NCBI GenBank assembly: GCA_031771865.1 | Contig: JASISA010000007.1 | Coordinates: forward strand, 186,001-250,000 | Direction of reading: 5' to 3' | Origin: Nothophaeocryptopus gaeumannii | Taxonomy: Eukaryota > Ascomycota > Dothideomycetes > Mycosphaerellales > Mycosphaerellaceae | DNA: 64,000 nucleotides | Part shown: positions 1 to 12,094 of the stretch, piece by piece | Numbering within the stretch: position 1 is the first letter of the stretch | Layout: every line of letters begins with the position of its first letter | Program-made: the position numbers and the translations under genes | The notes under the pieces: model-generated | Told to the model about the DNA's origin: nothing | Seen by the model: the letters and a program-made list of their open reading frames with translations, nothing else | Database searches by the model: none

Positions 1-2689
1 TTTGAACATTCAAATGATGGGAAAGGGTTTGAGATCGGTTACAAGTCGTGGACCAGTGCTGCCGACGCCTCCAGTCACTTGTTCTTCGCATACCTGCGAT
101 CGCTGTCTCCGGACACGGACCCATCGCTGAACGTGATTGAGCGCATTCCGCGTTCACTGCAAGCTCTCCTTGCCCAGACAGAATACCCTCCGGAAACACC
201 GACCTTGCTTCAACGATCTACGCCTCGAGTGGTCATGGTAGTTGATACTGTTTCGCCGACGCCGTTTGCTTTACTGAGAAGAGCAAAGCATTTCGAGTAC
301 AGAGAGCGCGACAATGTTCTGCGCGACTTCTCCGAGTTCGATGATCCTGTTGAGGCATTGACGGATGAGTGCAAGCGCGTGCTCTACGCCATTTCCTCCG
401 CAAACGTATCGACCACTGCGCGATCCCGACAGGGACCTGCTAAGCCAGACGAGTCCTGGTCTGCCTTCCAGAACCTCGGCTTTTCTGACATCGATGAGAA
501 AGCACTTTCTCGCAAGTCTCCCACTAACGTGAACGGCTCGACGAAGACTGTGGGCCATGGACTGCGCACCGAACCAAGGTCGAGGAATGCCGATTCTAAC
601 AGGCCGACAACTCCATCTTGGGCCGACTTCCTGTCATCTGGCTTTTCAGATGATGGCAGCGCCAAATCTCCGACTCTACTCTATCCTCCTGCCCAGGTAC
701 TACCACCTCTGGGTAGCCGATCTTCGTCGCCTGGATTGCACAGCATCGTTGATGAGGGTCATCTGGCGCCAGGCGAACTGGCAGCGATTGCGACTGTGGA
801 GCTCGACGATGCCTTCTGGTGGGTGTGGATGACCAGTCTCGCAAGTGAAGAGCCTTCTGAACGTAAAGCGGTCTTCGGCCGCTGCGCGCTCATCGAGACG
901 ACCATCGGCAATGGTGCCTGGCTGATTATGGAGGAGCAAGTTAAGGGCGCATCTCCAGACCCGGTCGAGGGTGCTTACATTGCGCCGAAGAAGAGCATCT
1001 TCAGCTTCACAAAGCGCAGCCGCCTTGGTCGCAAGCGTTCGGTGGGCAAGAACAGCATGCCTGAGAAACCGACCGAGCGTCTCTTGTCCGCGACCCCAAG
1101 CAAGACCAGCATCACCAACGATCAGCACGCCAAGATCAAAGCCGCTGCTAGAGCGTTGACCCGCAACAAGCAGGATGGATCAGAATCGGATGCCGCTAGG
1201 CGCGGTCGTCACGATGATGCTCAGTCTACCAAGACGAACAGTATGCTTACCCTTGGCATTCAGAGCGAAGCTGGTCCTGCAATGAAGTGGGCGAGCTCGT
1301 ACGATAAGCATGCTATTCGGCAGCAGTATCTGGGCGATTCCTTCGCTGGCAAGGGAATGTCCAGAGAGAATCTTGTCCGGCAGATCTCCAACACAGGCAC
1401 GGAAACGGGTGCAGCGAGTCTCAAGCCGGCTGCATCTCCTGTTGCCCCGTCGGTGTCTTCGTTCAAACGAGAACAACCGCCGACTCACGAGCTACCTGCG
1501 CTGCCGGTCGATGAGCCTGCAGCTCTTGCTCCTGAACCCCCAAGCAAAGTCGAGAAAGCTCCACCTGCACCTGTGGTCCCAACAGCGCCCTCAACAGCAG
1601 CAACACAAGAGAGTATTCCGCCGGAACCCGCGAGTGCATTCGACAAAGAGATCGGCGGCGCTGCTGAGCCTTCGTCAGTGTCTAACAGACTTGGCCGGAA
1701 GCCAGTGCCTCGTGCAGATGACCATCCAGCGCATCGAGCACCAGAGATCCAGGGTCAGAAGCCAGTCACACCTGTGGCGAACTCAGCAGCGCTTGCGGCT
1801 CAGAAGGCAATGCAGTCGAAGTCCTCAACAGGCAGTCCAGAGAATAAGCTTAGGAAGCAGCCTGGTACTAGTGGTGGCTTCAAGAAGTTGTTCGGTAGGA
1901 AGAAGGACACCAACCGCGGAGACTCCTTCGACACAGCTCGACCAGGTAGCAATGGTCTTACTCTGCCCTCAGAGAGCGGCATTGGCAGAAGACTGTCTCA
2001 TATGCGCAAGAAGCACGTGGCGCCTGCCCCCGCGTCTCCGCGACTAAGTGAGTCTGGCTTTACTGATCGTCCATCTCATGGTCTTGGCGTTCAGCAACCA
2101 GTCATCTCATCTCCCGCCGAACCAGACTATCCCGTCGCCGACGCTCGGGATAGCATTCACGAGCGTGAAGCAGCCGAGCATGAGTTCTCGCGTTTCGACC
2201 AAGGACCCTTTCTAGACATGCCGTCAACAGCGCCTGCAGAGTCCGAGGACGAGCCATCGCCGATGCCAGATGAGCATCAGTTCAGTAACTTTGCCACGAA
2301 TCGACATCATCACCAAGCGGACTCTGGTGCTGAGCATGCCTCATTCATAGGACGTGGCAACCCTGCTGACGATCACGAGTCTGAAACAACCATTGAAGAC
2401 CACCAGGATCCCCAGATCGTCCAGGACCGCTGGGCAACCATTCGCGAGAATGCCCACAAACGAGCAGAGCGCCATCGGGCGAGCGAGGATCAGAGCACGC
2501 AAAGCAGGCCGAGCAGGCTGACAGATGATGGAGAGACCAGTGGTGAGGAGAGTAAGTACGGTCCGTCGCATGCAAATTTGACAGAAGCTAACAACACACG
2601 TTACAGCCATCGAATCGCGTGTTGCCCGCATTAAGGCGAGAGTTGCGGAGCTGACCGGCAACATGGAGACTGTCTCTGCGCACCGCTGA
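1..2689 (+). CDS. Msb1/Mug8 (DUF1708) domain polarity protein, 3' part
   Basis: The open frame runs from base 1, so the gene starts outside the window. The first residues read FEHSNDGKGFEIGYKSW and lead into FFAYLRSLSPD and PTPFALLRRAKHFEYRE, which I recognise as the C-terminal half of the fungal Msb1/Mug8 (DUF1708) domain. Known members act in cell polarity and Rho1/Cdc42 signalling at growth sites; that role is inferred here. About 600 low-complexity Ser/Pro/Lys-rich residues follow, as usual in the family. Exon 1 ends at 2551. An intron with donor GTAAGT lies at 2552-2606, ending TTACAG. The last exon, 2607-2689, encodes a short helical tail (IESRVARIKARVAELTGN) and stops with TGA. About 877 residues are visible. 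Reading through the intron instead would give an implausible tail, so the spliced end is preferred. Confidence 0.85.
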
Positions 2690-3206
2690 GTCAATGATTG
2701 CGGATACTTACCTATCATCGCGGATACCCATTTCACGAACGCGTAACGTACACACCCACGCACGTCACCATCCAAGCGCCTCCACGCACTAATGTCGAAG
2801 TCCACAACGCAACTTACACATATCAGCCGCGTTTCGAATACGAGCTCTGCAGCGATTTCATCAAGCGCCTGCGTGCCTGGGTAGGCCGTTTCATTCCCCG
2901 GACATATTGAGATACCAATTTCCTTTGTTGATGCGGATGCAAGGTTGCGAGATGGGAAGAAGTTGGGCGCTGATTCTCTGATTTTTTGATACCACTTACA
3001 GTAGTCACTTAGAAGCGCGCTTCTTTAGAGAGCTAATCCTTGTCAACTATCTGCACATTGCACACTGTACACTGCACCATTGTATCGGTCCACTTTCAAC
3101 TGTCTGGACTCTGTCTGCTCACTGTGTGCACACTGCATTCCGTCCGCACCATAACATCGATTTACCTGCTCTCGGGCTGCACTCCACCTGCACAATTTCA
3201 CCGGAC
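2690..3206. other. Intergenic, no gene seen
   Basis: This is the 3' flank of the DUF1708 gene. The later part, from about 3040, is rich in CACTGCAC/CTGTCTG-type pyrimidine runs. No supported open frame was found. Confidence 0.5.
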
Positions 3207-3426
3207 TGCTTGTCACCAAGTCTTTCATCCATGCTTATCGACCCCGGTCCTCTGCTTCTTGAGATTCGCTGACGTGCATACAGATAGCTGCAACATTACA
3301 TCGGTCTGCTTGCTTGCCTGCCATCAAGTCTTGAAGTCTTTCGACCATGCTTATCGATCCAATCTTCTGTTTCTTATCGATCCCTGTCTTCTGCTGCTTG
3401 TTGAGCTTGAGCTTCTCTGACGTGCT
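3207..3426. repeat. Degenerate pyrimidine-rich direct repeat
   Basis: Two imperfect copies of a pyrimidine-rich segment stand in direct orientation, roughly 3207-3277 and 3311-3426. Both run from a TGCTTG start through CAAGTCTT, CATGCTTATCGA, CTTCTG and TTGAG to CTGACGTGC. The second copy is longer through an extra TTATCGATCC-type insertion. No coding potential is evident. It could be a decayed tandem duplication or a relic of a larger satellite. Confidence 0.5.
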
Positions 3427-3739
3427 AGTGCTCGCGCATATGCCGGCACGGCTCCGCCTTAGCTTGAGCATTGCAGGTGAAGTGAGTGAAAAAGCAGGGC
3501 TGCACTTAAATGAATCGGCATTGCCCCCACCACAGTGACGATAGTCCCACAGACGTATACCTGAAACCCGATAGTGTGTCAGATGGCTTGGTTTCTACCC
3601 GTACGTTACCCGGCCTCTCGGTATTTGTTTACCTTCACGGTCTCCAGAAACTTCATTTCATATCTTATCCACTTCTTGTTGAATGCAACGCATTCACGAG
3701 GAGATGACGCGTACGCGTACTTGCCTGACGTGTTCGATG

Positions 3740-5260
3740 ATGGCTTGTAGAAGCACTGCGGAACAGCATCAGACGAAGTCGGAGAATATATCAGATTTCT
3801 GGACGCCGCTGTGATCGGGATTCGTGATGGGAAGGCATTGTCGTCCCCACCAGCCAGTGTCAAAAAGTGTCAACTTTTTCCTGCTGTAGTATGACGACGG
3901 AGCATCAGGCCATCTCTGACCTTATGGCTTGAGGGAGAATCTGAAGGAGAATATGTCAGATTCTTCAAGAAAGAACATGTTCTGTCTGTGATTCGGAATT
4001 CGCCAGCATCATCATGATCGCCACCGAAGGACTCTGAGACGAAGAGGTTGGATGTGGCAGGACGGACAGCACACAGCGTCTCTGATGATGAATATAACAC
4101 CAGTCGGAGAATATTTCAGGCTTTTTTTGCGGGAAGACGATAACCCACTCCGATCGGGATTCGTGAACAATTGTCACAGCCCGCTGAAGGACTATGATGT
4201 GGTCTGTAGGCTGCGAAGAGGTCGGAACATCGGCATGTGTTCAATGATGATGATGGACAGCTCGCGTTCAATGGCTTGGAGCAACACCACTCGGAGAATA
4301 TGTCAGGATGTGTGGGAAGATTGCATTCTTCTGTGATCGGGACTCGTAAGCATTGTCACCGTCCTTGCTCATGACGCGTCTTCATGGCTTGGGCAACAAT
4401 GCACCAGACGGAGAATACGTCAGGCCCTTGGAGGCGGAGGAGGAGAAGGTATTGTTTTGTGATCGGGACTCGTGCCTGTGAGCATTATCGTCACCGTCCC
4501 GCTGAAGGACTGCCTTGTGGGCCTTTCCGCTGTGGTATGACGGAGGCGCGGATTGGGATGCCTCCGGAGAAAATAGGCTGTTGAAGCAGGCACCCTCCTC
4601 TATCCGTATCATGATGATATACTGCTGGCGGATGTAAACCCTTTCTGGCGGGTCTGCAGCCCTATGGTCCCTGTACGCAAATGGATTGCTGACTGGAGAT
4701 TTGAAGCCCCAGTCAGCAGCATCATGGACGTGGTCGGAAAGTGGCTGAGGATGAGGATGGAAATATATGTTTCTTCCTCCAACAGCGATCGATGCAGAAC
4801 CTCATCTTGAAGATGATGAGGATGAGGGGATGGGATTCTAAAGTGGTTGGAGGGTTTGCTGACTCCTGACCGTGCTTGCTCGAGCGCATTCGGGCCGGGA
4901 CGGAGGGACCGCGTCTTTGTTACGTGTGCGTGTTGTATGCCTTTTTGAGGCCTCTGTGTCATGCTGACAAAAGACATTGCGCTGACAAAGTTCCAGAATG
5001 TCTCGGCCCCTTCCTGCAAGAACATGAAGAACAACCCTGGATCCCTGAAATATGCCATATTGAGTCCGTGTCTATGTACATAGAGCGATGCCGAACACGT
5101 CAAGAATAGCTGCACAAGAATATCCAATGTTGTTGAAACGTACCACTGTCCTACATGTGCTGAAGAAGAAGCCTCTGCATAGACGAAGTCCCAGAACATT
5201 TCATGCTGCTTCTCATATTGCGCAGGTGAGAAGTATGTACCCCAGCTCCTGTCAAAAGAA
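3740..5260. repeat. Degenerate direct-repeat array, about 110-200 bp units
   Basis: At least five diverged units start near 3746, 3924, 4084, 4272 and 4385. Each has TGGCTTG or a variant, then a core like AGTCGGAGAATATGTCAG, then TGTGATCGGGATTCGTGA, then GCATTGTCACCGTC and often CCGCTGAAGGACT. Two weaker cores lie at about 4985 (GACAAAGTTCCAGAATGTCT) and 5182 (GACGAAGTCCCAGAACATTT). The first core can be read as DEVGEYIRFL, the later two as DKVPECLGPFL and DEVPEHFMLL, but stops and shifts interrupt any long frame. A 222-codon minus-strand frame at 4609-5277 crosses part of the array and shows an internal FWDFV/FWNFV echo; I do not treat it as a gene. Confidence 0.6.
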
Positions 5261-7469
5261 GAATGCTCGACGTCCAAAAATTTAGCTCACTCTTGACACG
5301 AACGAAAAGATGAGACGGACGGGGAGTCGCCGATACCGACATGCCGTCTGACTCTTATTTGACAGAGCACACGTGCGTGTCCAACACTTGGGTCCTGCGG
5401 ATGAATGTCGGCGAGTCGGAGCTCCAGAGAGGATTGAGGTCCAGAGCCTATTGGCAATGATCGACCGTGCTTCGCTCATGGTACACAAAATAGGAGAGCG
5501 GAGAACTCTCTATTAGGAGAAAATTTCGCGAATGAGGGTTTCGTTGTATTGAAAGGATTGAGCAGGGCTGTGTACATGCAAAGACCTTGTATCAAGGAGT
5601 CCTAAGGTGTTTCAACGCTGCATTGTTATGCAGCTTCGCATCTCGAGTCGTCATGTTGTTATGCAGTGCGGCTCGAGCGAGACCTCAAAGCAGCAGAAGA
5701 AGAGCGGTGGACGGCTTGCGCCTGGCGAGACGCCCTTTCCACTGCCACCGTCGCGCCGACTGCCACGCCATTCGAGCGTGAAATTCGCGGCGCATTCGTA
5801 TGGTCTGCGAAGCGTAACAACCTAACAGAAGTCGGAAGAACGCAGACATCCTCGTGGGCGTAGCGCCGCCGTAGAGTACAACCGCATACCACCTGCCAAG
5901 CATCTCCCTTCCGTGCTCCACTGCTCATGACAGGAACACGAGTGGCTTGAGGCTTGATCAATCAGGCTTGCCGAAAGCGGCAGTCGGGTTGAATTGCGAG
6001 GAGCATTCAAGCAAGATCGGCAAGGAGAAGCCACTGATGTAGATAAGCCTTGTTTCTTATTCTGCAGGTACGTGGTACCCTAAGCCGACTGTAACGAAGA
6101 GGAGTGCCCCGCCAAGTTGGGTGCAGTGGTACGGTGGAAATCAGAGAAGAATTGGCATGCATGTGAAAAGACGCGTGTGTAGATGAGCTGTGTTTTGTTT
6201 GTTAGTACGGGAGAAGATAGCAGCTTTGAGATCTGTAGAAGGATTGCTCCGGGAAGGATACCCGGTCAGAACACTGTGCACTCCGGCTCCGCACCTCAGG
6301 CTGCTTCGAGGATTGTTGTTGGTCTGAAGGAGTGCTACGTGGAGTTTGTTATGCGGAATCACCTCATATCGCAGTTGGTGATTGGCTGTCAGCGTTGCCT
6401 ATGTCTCCTAGAGAGCAAATTTGCCAAGCAACATTTTCCGTATTTTTTAATACACGAGAACCAGAGTCCAGAGCTTGTCCATTGATCTCTCTATATCCAT
6501 GGCCCGCTTCGTGAGTCGAGGAGAGCGTTTGCTAGTTGTATAGCTGCAGAAGAAGCCGGTCGTGTCAAGAGCAATGTTCGGCGCAATGTTACTACGCATG
6601 AGGCTAGCTTGAATCCTCTCCACCTTTACCTCTCTTGACTGAAGCGTTGCGTTGCGCACATTGCCGTTCGTTCAGCTCCCGAGTTCCGTAAACTCTGTCG
6701 ATCAAAGCTTCAGTGGACAGCGCAAGCCAAACCTTGGTGTGCTGTCTCGGCAACGGCAGATACAATTCTTAGAGTGCGATCTGCTGACGCTACTTCCGCC
6801 CTGGAAGCAGCATTGCAACTCCCAGCTGCAGCGCGCTGGCATCATTCCGCAGCAGAGGAGTTGCTGCGCAGACCATGCCATGCTCAACAATGCGTATCAT
6901 CGTACGACGCAATCAGGCGTATTGAAGTGCAGTACGAGGACGTAATTTCCGTTGGGCGTGAATCTGGTTGAAAGCGCCTTGATCCCACGATAGAGAGGGC
7001 GTAGCTGCACAAATTGCGTGTGCTCTTCAGGCTGGGGCTGACGGAGGGCGTTCGCGTGGCGCCCTTGGATCCGTTTGATGCCATGACCGTCCCGAGGTAG
7101 GTGGCCGTTTATCAAACGTTCGCTTTCTGCTTCCAAGGCGCGCATCTCTGTCTCCACCCAGCAAAGCACCGAACGAATGCCTTGTGTTGCTATACCGCTC
7201 TGAGACTAGACACGACAGTCCTCCGGGATCCCTGAAGGCTGCCGTCCTTCCTATCATCAGGTAAGACTGTTCGCTTTCCCATGCGTACCTTCTCGCCCGT
7301 GCTTGTGGCATCTTACATGCATACCAACTCTTGATACCGGACCCATTATTCTACTAGCCCCAGTCACTCTTTTTAACAAATCCCTCTTACTCGTGGTGTT
7401 TTGAATCATCCTTCTTTGCCGTTGGCAACTTCTCGACCGGCATCCCACAGCCAGGAAAGCCCGATCTCT
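5261..7469. other. Intergenic, no gene seen
   Basis: This is 2.2 kb upstream of the MFS gene with only short open frames, no recognisable domain and no convincing splice-linked exons. It presumably contains the MFS promoter and 5' leader. Confidence 0.5.
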
Positions 7470-9622
7470 ATGTCAAGGATGCCTGGGGAAGCTGACAGGT
7501 CCGTTGCCGAAAGGCAGAGGGCCACGACCTCATACAGCACCGCCGCAGCAAGCATGCAGACGACATTGAGAGGATCCTTTGATAGTGATCAAGATAACCT
7601 GGGTGTCCCCAATAATGTTGCCAGGCCCTGGGATCACCGTCGATATAACTCTTCTTCATCACATCTTTTCCCAATCAACCACAATCAAAGTTCAGCAGCG
7701 ACCTTGCAGAACGAACCAATTGGGGACAGTGAGGACTACTGGCGGAACCAGTACGACGCCGAACATCAAGCCTCTACCGCCAGCTTCGTCGACCGCAGAC
7801 TGTACGAAATGAGCGACGTGAAGGATTTCGAGAAGGCGGAAAGTGACACGGAAAGCACATCCCACGATGGCTCGTTCTCCTTACCGACATTCGAATTCGA
7901 ACCTCGACATCGACCAGGTTTGCGGATCAACTCCATGTGGACGTCGAAAGATGGCAGTCAAATACCGACAGGCTTCAGCGCAACATCGCCTATTCCGCCC
8001 ATGCCCTCACGGGCAGCACCACCAGTACCTGCGGCTCCTGCCACCAGCGGGCTTTCGAAATGGCACGAGTACATTTTTGTTTTCAATGTCTGCTTGGCTC
8101 AACTATTCTCGCTGGCGGGGTTGGCACAATCGTTCGCTCCTTTGTTGATTATATCGAAAGACTTCGGGGTCACGAATCCTGGACAAATGGCCTGGTATGG
8201 TATCTCATGATGCTGGAAAAAGGAAGCCTTACTGACATGTCCCAGGTTCACAGCGGCCTACAGCATGACCCTTGGCACCTTCATCTTGCCAGCTGGTCGA
8301 CTAGGTGACATGTATGGTCACAAAAGGATATTTTTGATCGGCTGGGTCTGGTTCTCCTTCTGGTCTCTTATTTGCGGGTTCAGCTACCTTGAAGGTCACA
8401 TCATGCTTAGCGCGTGCCGTGGATTACAAGGTATCGGACCTGCACTCCTCGTCCCGAACGGCATCGCGCTGGTTGGAAGAACATTTCCGATCGGTATGAA
8501 GCGTGGAATGGCCATTGCACTGTTCGGTGGTTGTGGCCCGGTGGGAGTCACACTCGGATTCGTCTTCACCGCGATCTTCGCGCAGCTGCTCTGGTGGCCT
8601 TGGGCATTCTGGGCCATGTCCATTGGCTGTGCTGGCGCTTGCGTCTTCTCCTACTTCGTCATCCCCTCGGACGAATCCAGGATGTCGGCTGAGGAAAAGA
8701 TGACCAAGGGCGCCAAGGAGCAGTTCGATACTCTTGGAGCCGCTACAGGTGTTAGTGGTCTGATCTTGATCAACTTTGCCCTGAACCAAGCACCCGTGGT
8801 TGGATGGCAAATGCCTTATATCCCGGTTCTGCTTGTTGTCGGCATCCTGCTGATGGGCGCGTTTATTTACGTCGAGCTCAAGGTAGCTGCAAGACCTATT
8901 GTGCCCCTGAGAGGATTGCACAGAGATGCCGCCTTTACCCTGGCTTGCATTGGATGCGGCTGGGGCAGCCACGGCATCTGGTTCTACTATCTCTGCCTCC
9001 TCATTGAGCAGGTTCGACAGCAACTCCCTCTGGTCGCCGCATACCAAATCGCCCCCGTCGCTCCGATTGGGCTGACCGCGGCGATTGCCGTTCCTTTCCT
9101 TCTGCGAAAAATGAAGGTCCCACATGTGAGTAGGATTGTGCAGCAAGTGAGGATTCGAAGCTGACTGAGAACCTAGTTAATGACGATCGCCATGGCTGTC
9201 TTCGTCATTGCCATTCTTTTACTGGTTTTCATTCCCGCCGATCAGCCCTACTACATGTGCACGATGGTATCAGTCCTCGTTGCGCCTCTGGCCATGAATT
9301 GGAGTTTTCCGTCAGGCACGATTCTCATGTCCAATGCTGTAGCCAAGCAGCATCAAGGCATTGCGGCGTCCCTCATTAGCACAGTAAGTGCTTCCATTCG
9401 TGACTGAGTCCTGATCTGAATACTGACGACACGTAGATGGTCAACTACTCCATTGCCACTGGGCTAGGCATTGCGGGCACGATAGACCGATATACGTTCC
9501 CGTATGCCGGCCTGCTTGGTGGGATGAGGAACGCCTGGTGGTTCGGTATCGCTCTTGCCGGTACTGGATTCTTTGTCTCTCTTTATTTTGTCTGGCAGTC
9601 AAGGCCGACACGCAAGCGTTGA
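7470..9622 (+). CDS. MFS transporter, DHA2/Amf1-like
   Basis: A four-exon model, 7470-8194, 8246-9125, 9177-9383 and 9437-9622, gives 665 residues. Introns are 51, 51 and 53 nt (donors GTATGG, GTGAGT, GTAAGT). The open frame begins at TTG 7401, so ATG 7470 is preferred. About 200 hydrophilic residues precede the membrane domain, which begins near FSLAGLAQSFAPLL. The spliced segment WFTAAYSMTLGTFILPAGR and the cytoplasmic GRLGDMYGHKR motif are typical of the major facilitator superfamily. The overall pattern resembles fungal proteins annotated as low-affinity ammonium or drug:H+ transporters (S. cerevisiae Amf1 group). It is a plasma-membrane transporter by family; the substrate is not deducible. 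It converges on the coiled-coil gene, with 91 bp between the stops. Confidence 0.85.
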
Positions 9623-9713
9623 TTGAGCGGTAGCATTTATGACCTCATGAGCCACGACTAGTATATTCTTGAACGGCCTCTAACGTGCAGTGCAGCGCTG
9701 AGGCATTAGAACT

Positions 9714-11033
9714 CTAATCAAGCAGCTCATTGATGGAGTCTGGCATGCCTTTGATTGCTCTCAGTGTCCTTGACGCTGCTTCCGTGGCAGCCTGTCCAGC
9801 TTGCAGTCGTTGCATAGCAGTTGCTTTGGTGGCAGCACCCGCCTGCTCGGCAGCCTTGGCCCAGTCGTCACCATGTGGTGAGCCTTGTCGCAGCTCCGGT
9901 TGGACCAAGTGGCTTTCATCGGCCAGCCTTGTGAGGATCGTGTGAGTCTGGGCTTCCGCCGAAGCAAGTTGACGTCTGGTGAATCCGCTCTGTTGCAGTA
10001 GACCTTGTTCAGATTGTTTTGCAGAGACAAGCCGGGCCAAGTAAGGTAACAATGTCTCAGATGCACTGTGTTGTGGCTGCTCATGCTCCAGTGTCCCCGC
10101 CGGCGGACTCCGTATGACTTCGGGTGACGATGGAGCGCTGAGTCCGCTCGATGGCGGATGTGCGACCAGCTCCAAAAGCCTCTGCCTTGACTCCAAGTAT
10201 TCCTCGTAAAGTGCCTCGATATCGTCTATCGGATTCGTCAGGCTGCCGTTGCCTTCCGAAGCCAGATTTGCTCCATTCTCGCCTTCTTTGGGAACCTCGA
10301 CATCACTTATCATGGCCAGCTGCTTCTCCATCCAGCCCGTGAGCTCGTTATGCGTTCTTTGCAAAGCCCGAAGATCAGCGTGAGGATTCACACCATTCTC
10401 GAGGATTCCGTTGGCCTCAGCGGCCGCAGTCTCGTGTTCCTTGATCTGGTGTTGCGTTGCGAGGATGGCCTTCTTCAGCCGGATCATGTCGTAGTCCGAG
10501 TCAGAGCCAAGCTCGCGCTCAGCAACACCTGCCGTCGATGGCGGTATGGGAACTTCGCCGACTTCTCGTTTGATAACTTTGTCGAAGGAATCGGAGAGCA
10601 CATCGCCACCAGCGGAAGTAATCCTCGCCATGGTACTTTCGATGATGGTCAACTTGCGATGCTTTTCGCGTTGGCGAAGTAGAGGGATATAGCTGTCATT
10701 CAAGAATGAAGACTCTACTTCGCTGTCCGTGGACCCGGCAGCATCGGCTCGGGCCAGCTGGTCGATATCTGCTTTGAGGGCGTCATACCTTTCCTGCGCC
10801 GCTCTATGAGCTTGCAAGGCCCGTAGGTATGCCTTGCGGACTGGCCCGATCCCAGAAGACTGGACGCCGTCGACGGACAGTGGGCGAGTTATGTCAACGG
10901 CCGACACTGGTAGCGCTTGCTGGAGGCCTTGCCGGATGGAATTGACTTCTTGCCTGGTCTTGCTGTAAGGGCGTAACGATTCGGCCACCTCTGGAAACGG
11001 GCATCCGTCTTGAATGTCGTGAGCGGACGCCAT
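9714..11033 (-). CDS. Conserved coiled-coil protein, function unknown
   Basis: A single exon of 439 residues starts at ATG 11033 and ends with TAG. I do not recognise a catalytic domain. The sequence is mostly charged helix with Ala/Glu/Gln-rich heptads, for example KAYLRALQAHRAAQERYDAL near residues 85-105 and a second helical block near residues 355-430, split by a Ser/Pro linker (APSSPEVIRSPPAG). It has no signal peptide or membrane segment, so it is probably an intracellular structural or adaptor protein; that is inference only. The start lies about 1.06 kb upstream of the methyltransferase start, on the same strand. Confidence 0.7.
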   Translation of the reverse strand: MASAHDIQDGCPFPEVAESLRPYSKTRQEVNSIRQGLQQALPVSAVDITRPLSVDGVQSSGIGPVRKAYLRALQAHRAAQERYDALKADIDQLARADAAGSTDSEVESSFLNDSYIPLLRQREKHRKLTIIESTMARITSAGGDVLSDSFDKVIKREVGEVPIPPSTAGVAERELGSDSDYDMIRLKKAILATQHQIKEHETAAAEANGILENGVNPHADLRALQRTHNELTGWMEKQLAMISDVEVPKEGENGANLASEGNGSLTNPIDDIEALYEEYLESRQRLLELVAHPPSSGLSAPSSPEVIRSPPAGTLEHEQPQHSASETLLPYLARLVSAKQSEQGLLQQSGFTRRQLASAEAQTHTILTRLADESHLVQPELRQGSPHGDDWAKAAEQAGAATKATAMQRLQAGQAATEAASRTLRAIKGMPDSINELLD

Positions 11034-11230
11034 GAGTCTTGATCGTGCGCGTCACTGGACAGAAGAAGCTGGACACATGGCTCTCGCTGACCGACTCGAT
11101 GTGGTTGTATTCTAGTTCATGCGGCTAAGAGGTTTGTTCCAGCTTATTCGCTTAGGTGGCCAAGAACGGATTAGCGCTCATTCGGTATCGTATCTGTATC
11201 AAACTCTAATACTGCATCGGCCACCTTTCT

Positions 11231-12094
11231 CTACTTCTTTATCGCAACAGCCCTCAGTCTCACATAGCCCAACACCTGACTGCCATCCTCCTTGGTGATA
11301 ACAGAATCCATCGTGTCCATAATATCCTTCAACACATCTCTCCCCTTTCCCTCATCCCAGCTCAACCCAGCATTCTCAACAAACTCCCCACACATCAGCC
11401 GCACCCATCTCTCCAATCCACTCCGTCCCCCTTCCACCTTGTCAGACACCGGACTAGGTCGATATTCCATCTCACACACTTCCACATCGAATCCAACACT
11501 CTCCAATACCTTCCTCATCCCATCAACAGAAGGAAAACACCACGGACTGCACTTCCTAGCCTGCTCCAACGGAATCCCGACACGCACAAGCGCAGCAATC
11601 GTAGCAACCTGCACTTCCGCCACATTCCCTTGCCCTCCTTGCTCAAACACAAACCTCCCACCTGTCTTCAAAGCTCTGTGGACATTCACAAAGTACTGCT
11701 TTCTTTTCTCCTCCGACCCCGCGGCTCCTAGTATCCAATGCATAGCCGCATTCGAAAACGCCTTGTCCCATTTCCCCGTCACGGCGGCTTCGCAACTCCC
11801 CAGATCATTCGCGTCGTGGAGCAGTAATTCCAGATTCGGGTATCCTGAGGAGGGAGTGTATGTCTCCTTGGCGGTACCGATGAATGATTTACTCGCATCG
11901 ACACCCAATACTTTCCCTTGAGGAACGGATTTGGCGATTTCGGCTGTTAATTGGCCGTCACCACAGCCGACATCCAGGATGTTATCAGAAGGTTGAGCAT
12001 CGAGGTATTGGACGACTTTTGTGGTGAGTTTCGGAACGAAGCCGGCTGCGGATTTGTAGACCGAGGAGGACCAGTGATCTTTTTTGTCCGCCAT
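11231..12094 (-). CDS. Class I SAM-dependent methyltransferase
   Basis: This intronless 287-residue protein has ATG at 12094. After an N-terminal helix (VYKSAAGFVPKLTTKVVQYL), motif I is NILDVGCGDGQLTAEIAK at about residues 38-55, followed by the acidic ribose-binding strand VLGVDAS. The later DKAFSNAAMHWI and ALKTGGRFVFEQGG correspond to motifs II-III of the Methyltransf_11/25 type. The fold is similar to trans-aconitate methyltransferases, so a small-molecule acceptor is likely, but the substrate cannot be assigned. No signal peptide is present, so it is probably cytosolic. Confidence 0.85.
   Translation of the reverse strand: MADKKDHWSSSVYKSAAGFVPKLTTKVVQYLDAQPSDNILDVGCGDGQLTAEIAKSVPQGKVLGVDASKSFIGTAKETYTPSSGYPNLELLLHDANDLGSCEAAVTGKWDKAFSNAAMHWILGAAGSEEKRKQYFVNVHRALKTGGRFVFEQGGQGNVAEVQVATIAALVRVGIPLEQARKCSPWCFPSVDGMRKVLESVGFDVEVCEMEYRPSPVSDKVEGGRSGLERWVRLMCGEFVENAGLSWDEGKGRDVLKDIMDTMDSVITKEDGSQVLGYVRLRAVAIKK

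Noticed and set aside
4609..5277. 222-codon minus-strand open frame
   Set aside because: It crosses the degenerate repeat array, has no domain, and its internal FWDFV/FWNFV similarity is explained by the repeat units.
7401..7470. TTG start for the MFS gene
   Set aside because: Fungal nuclear genes start at ATG; ATG 7470 is in frame. The same reasoning applied at 19406, 50185, 54504 and 63494.
9424..11076. Several antisense frames inside the coiled-coil gene
   Set aside because: Shadow frames of a strongly coding minus-strand exon.
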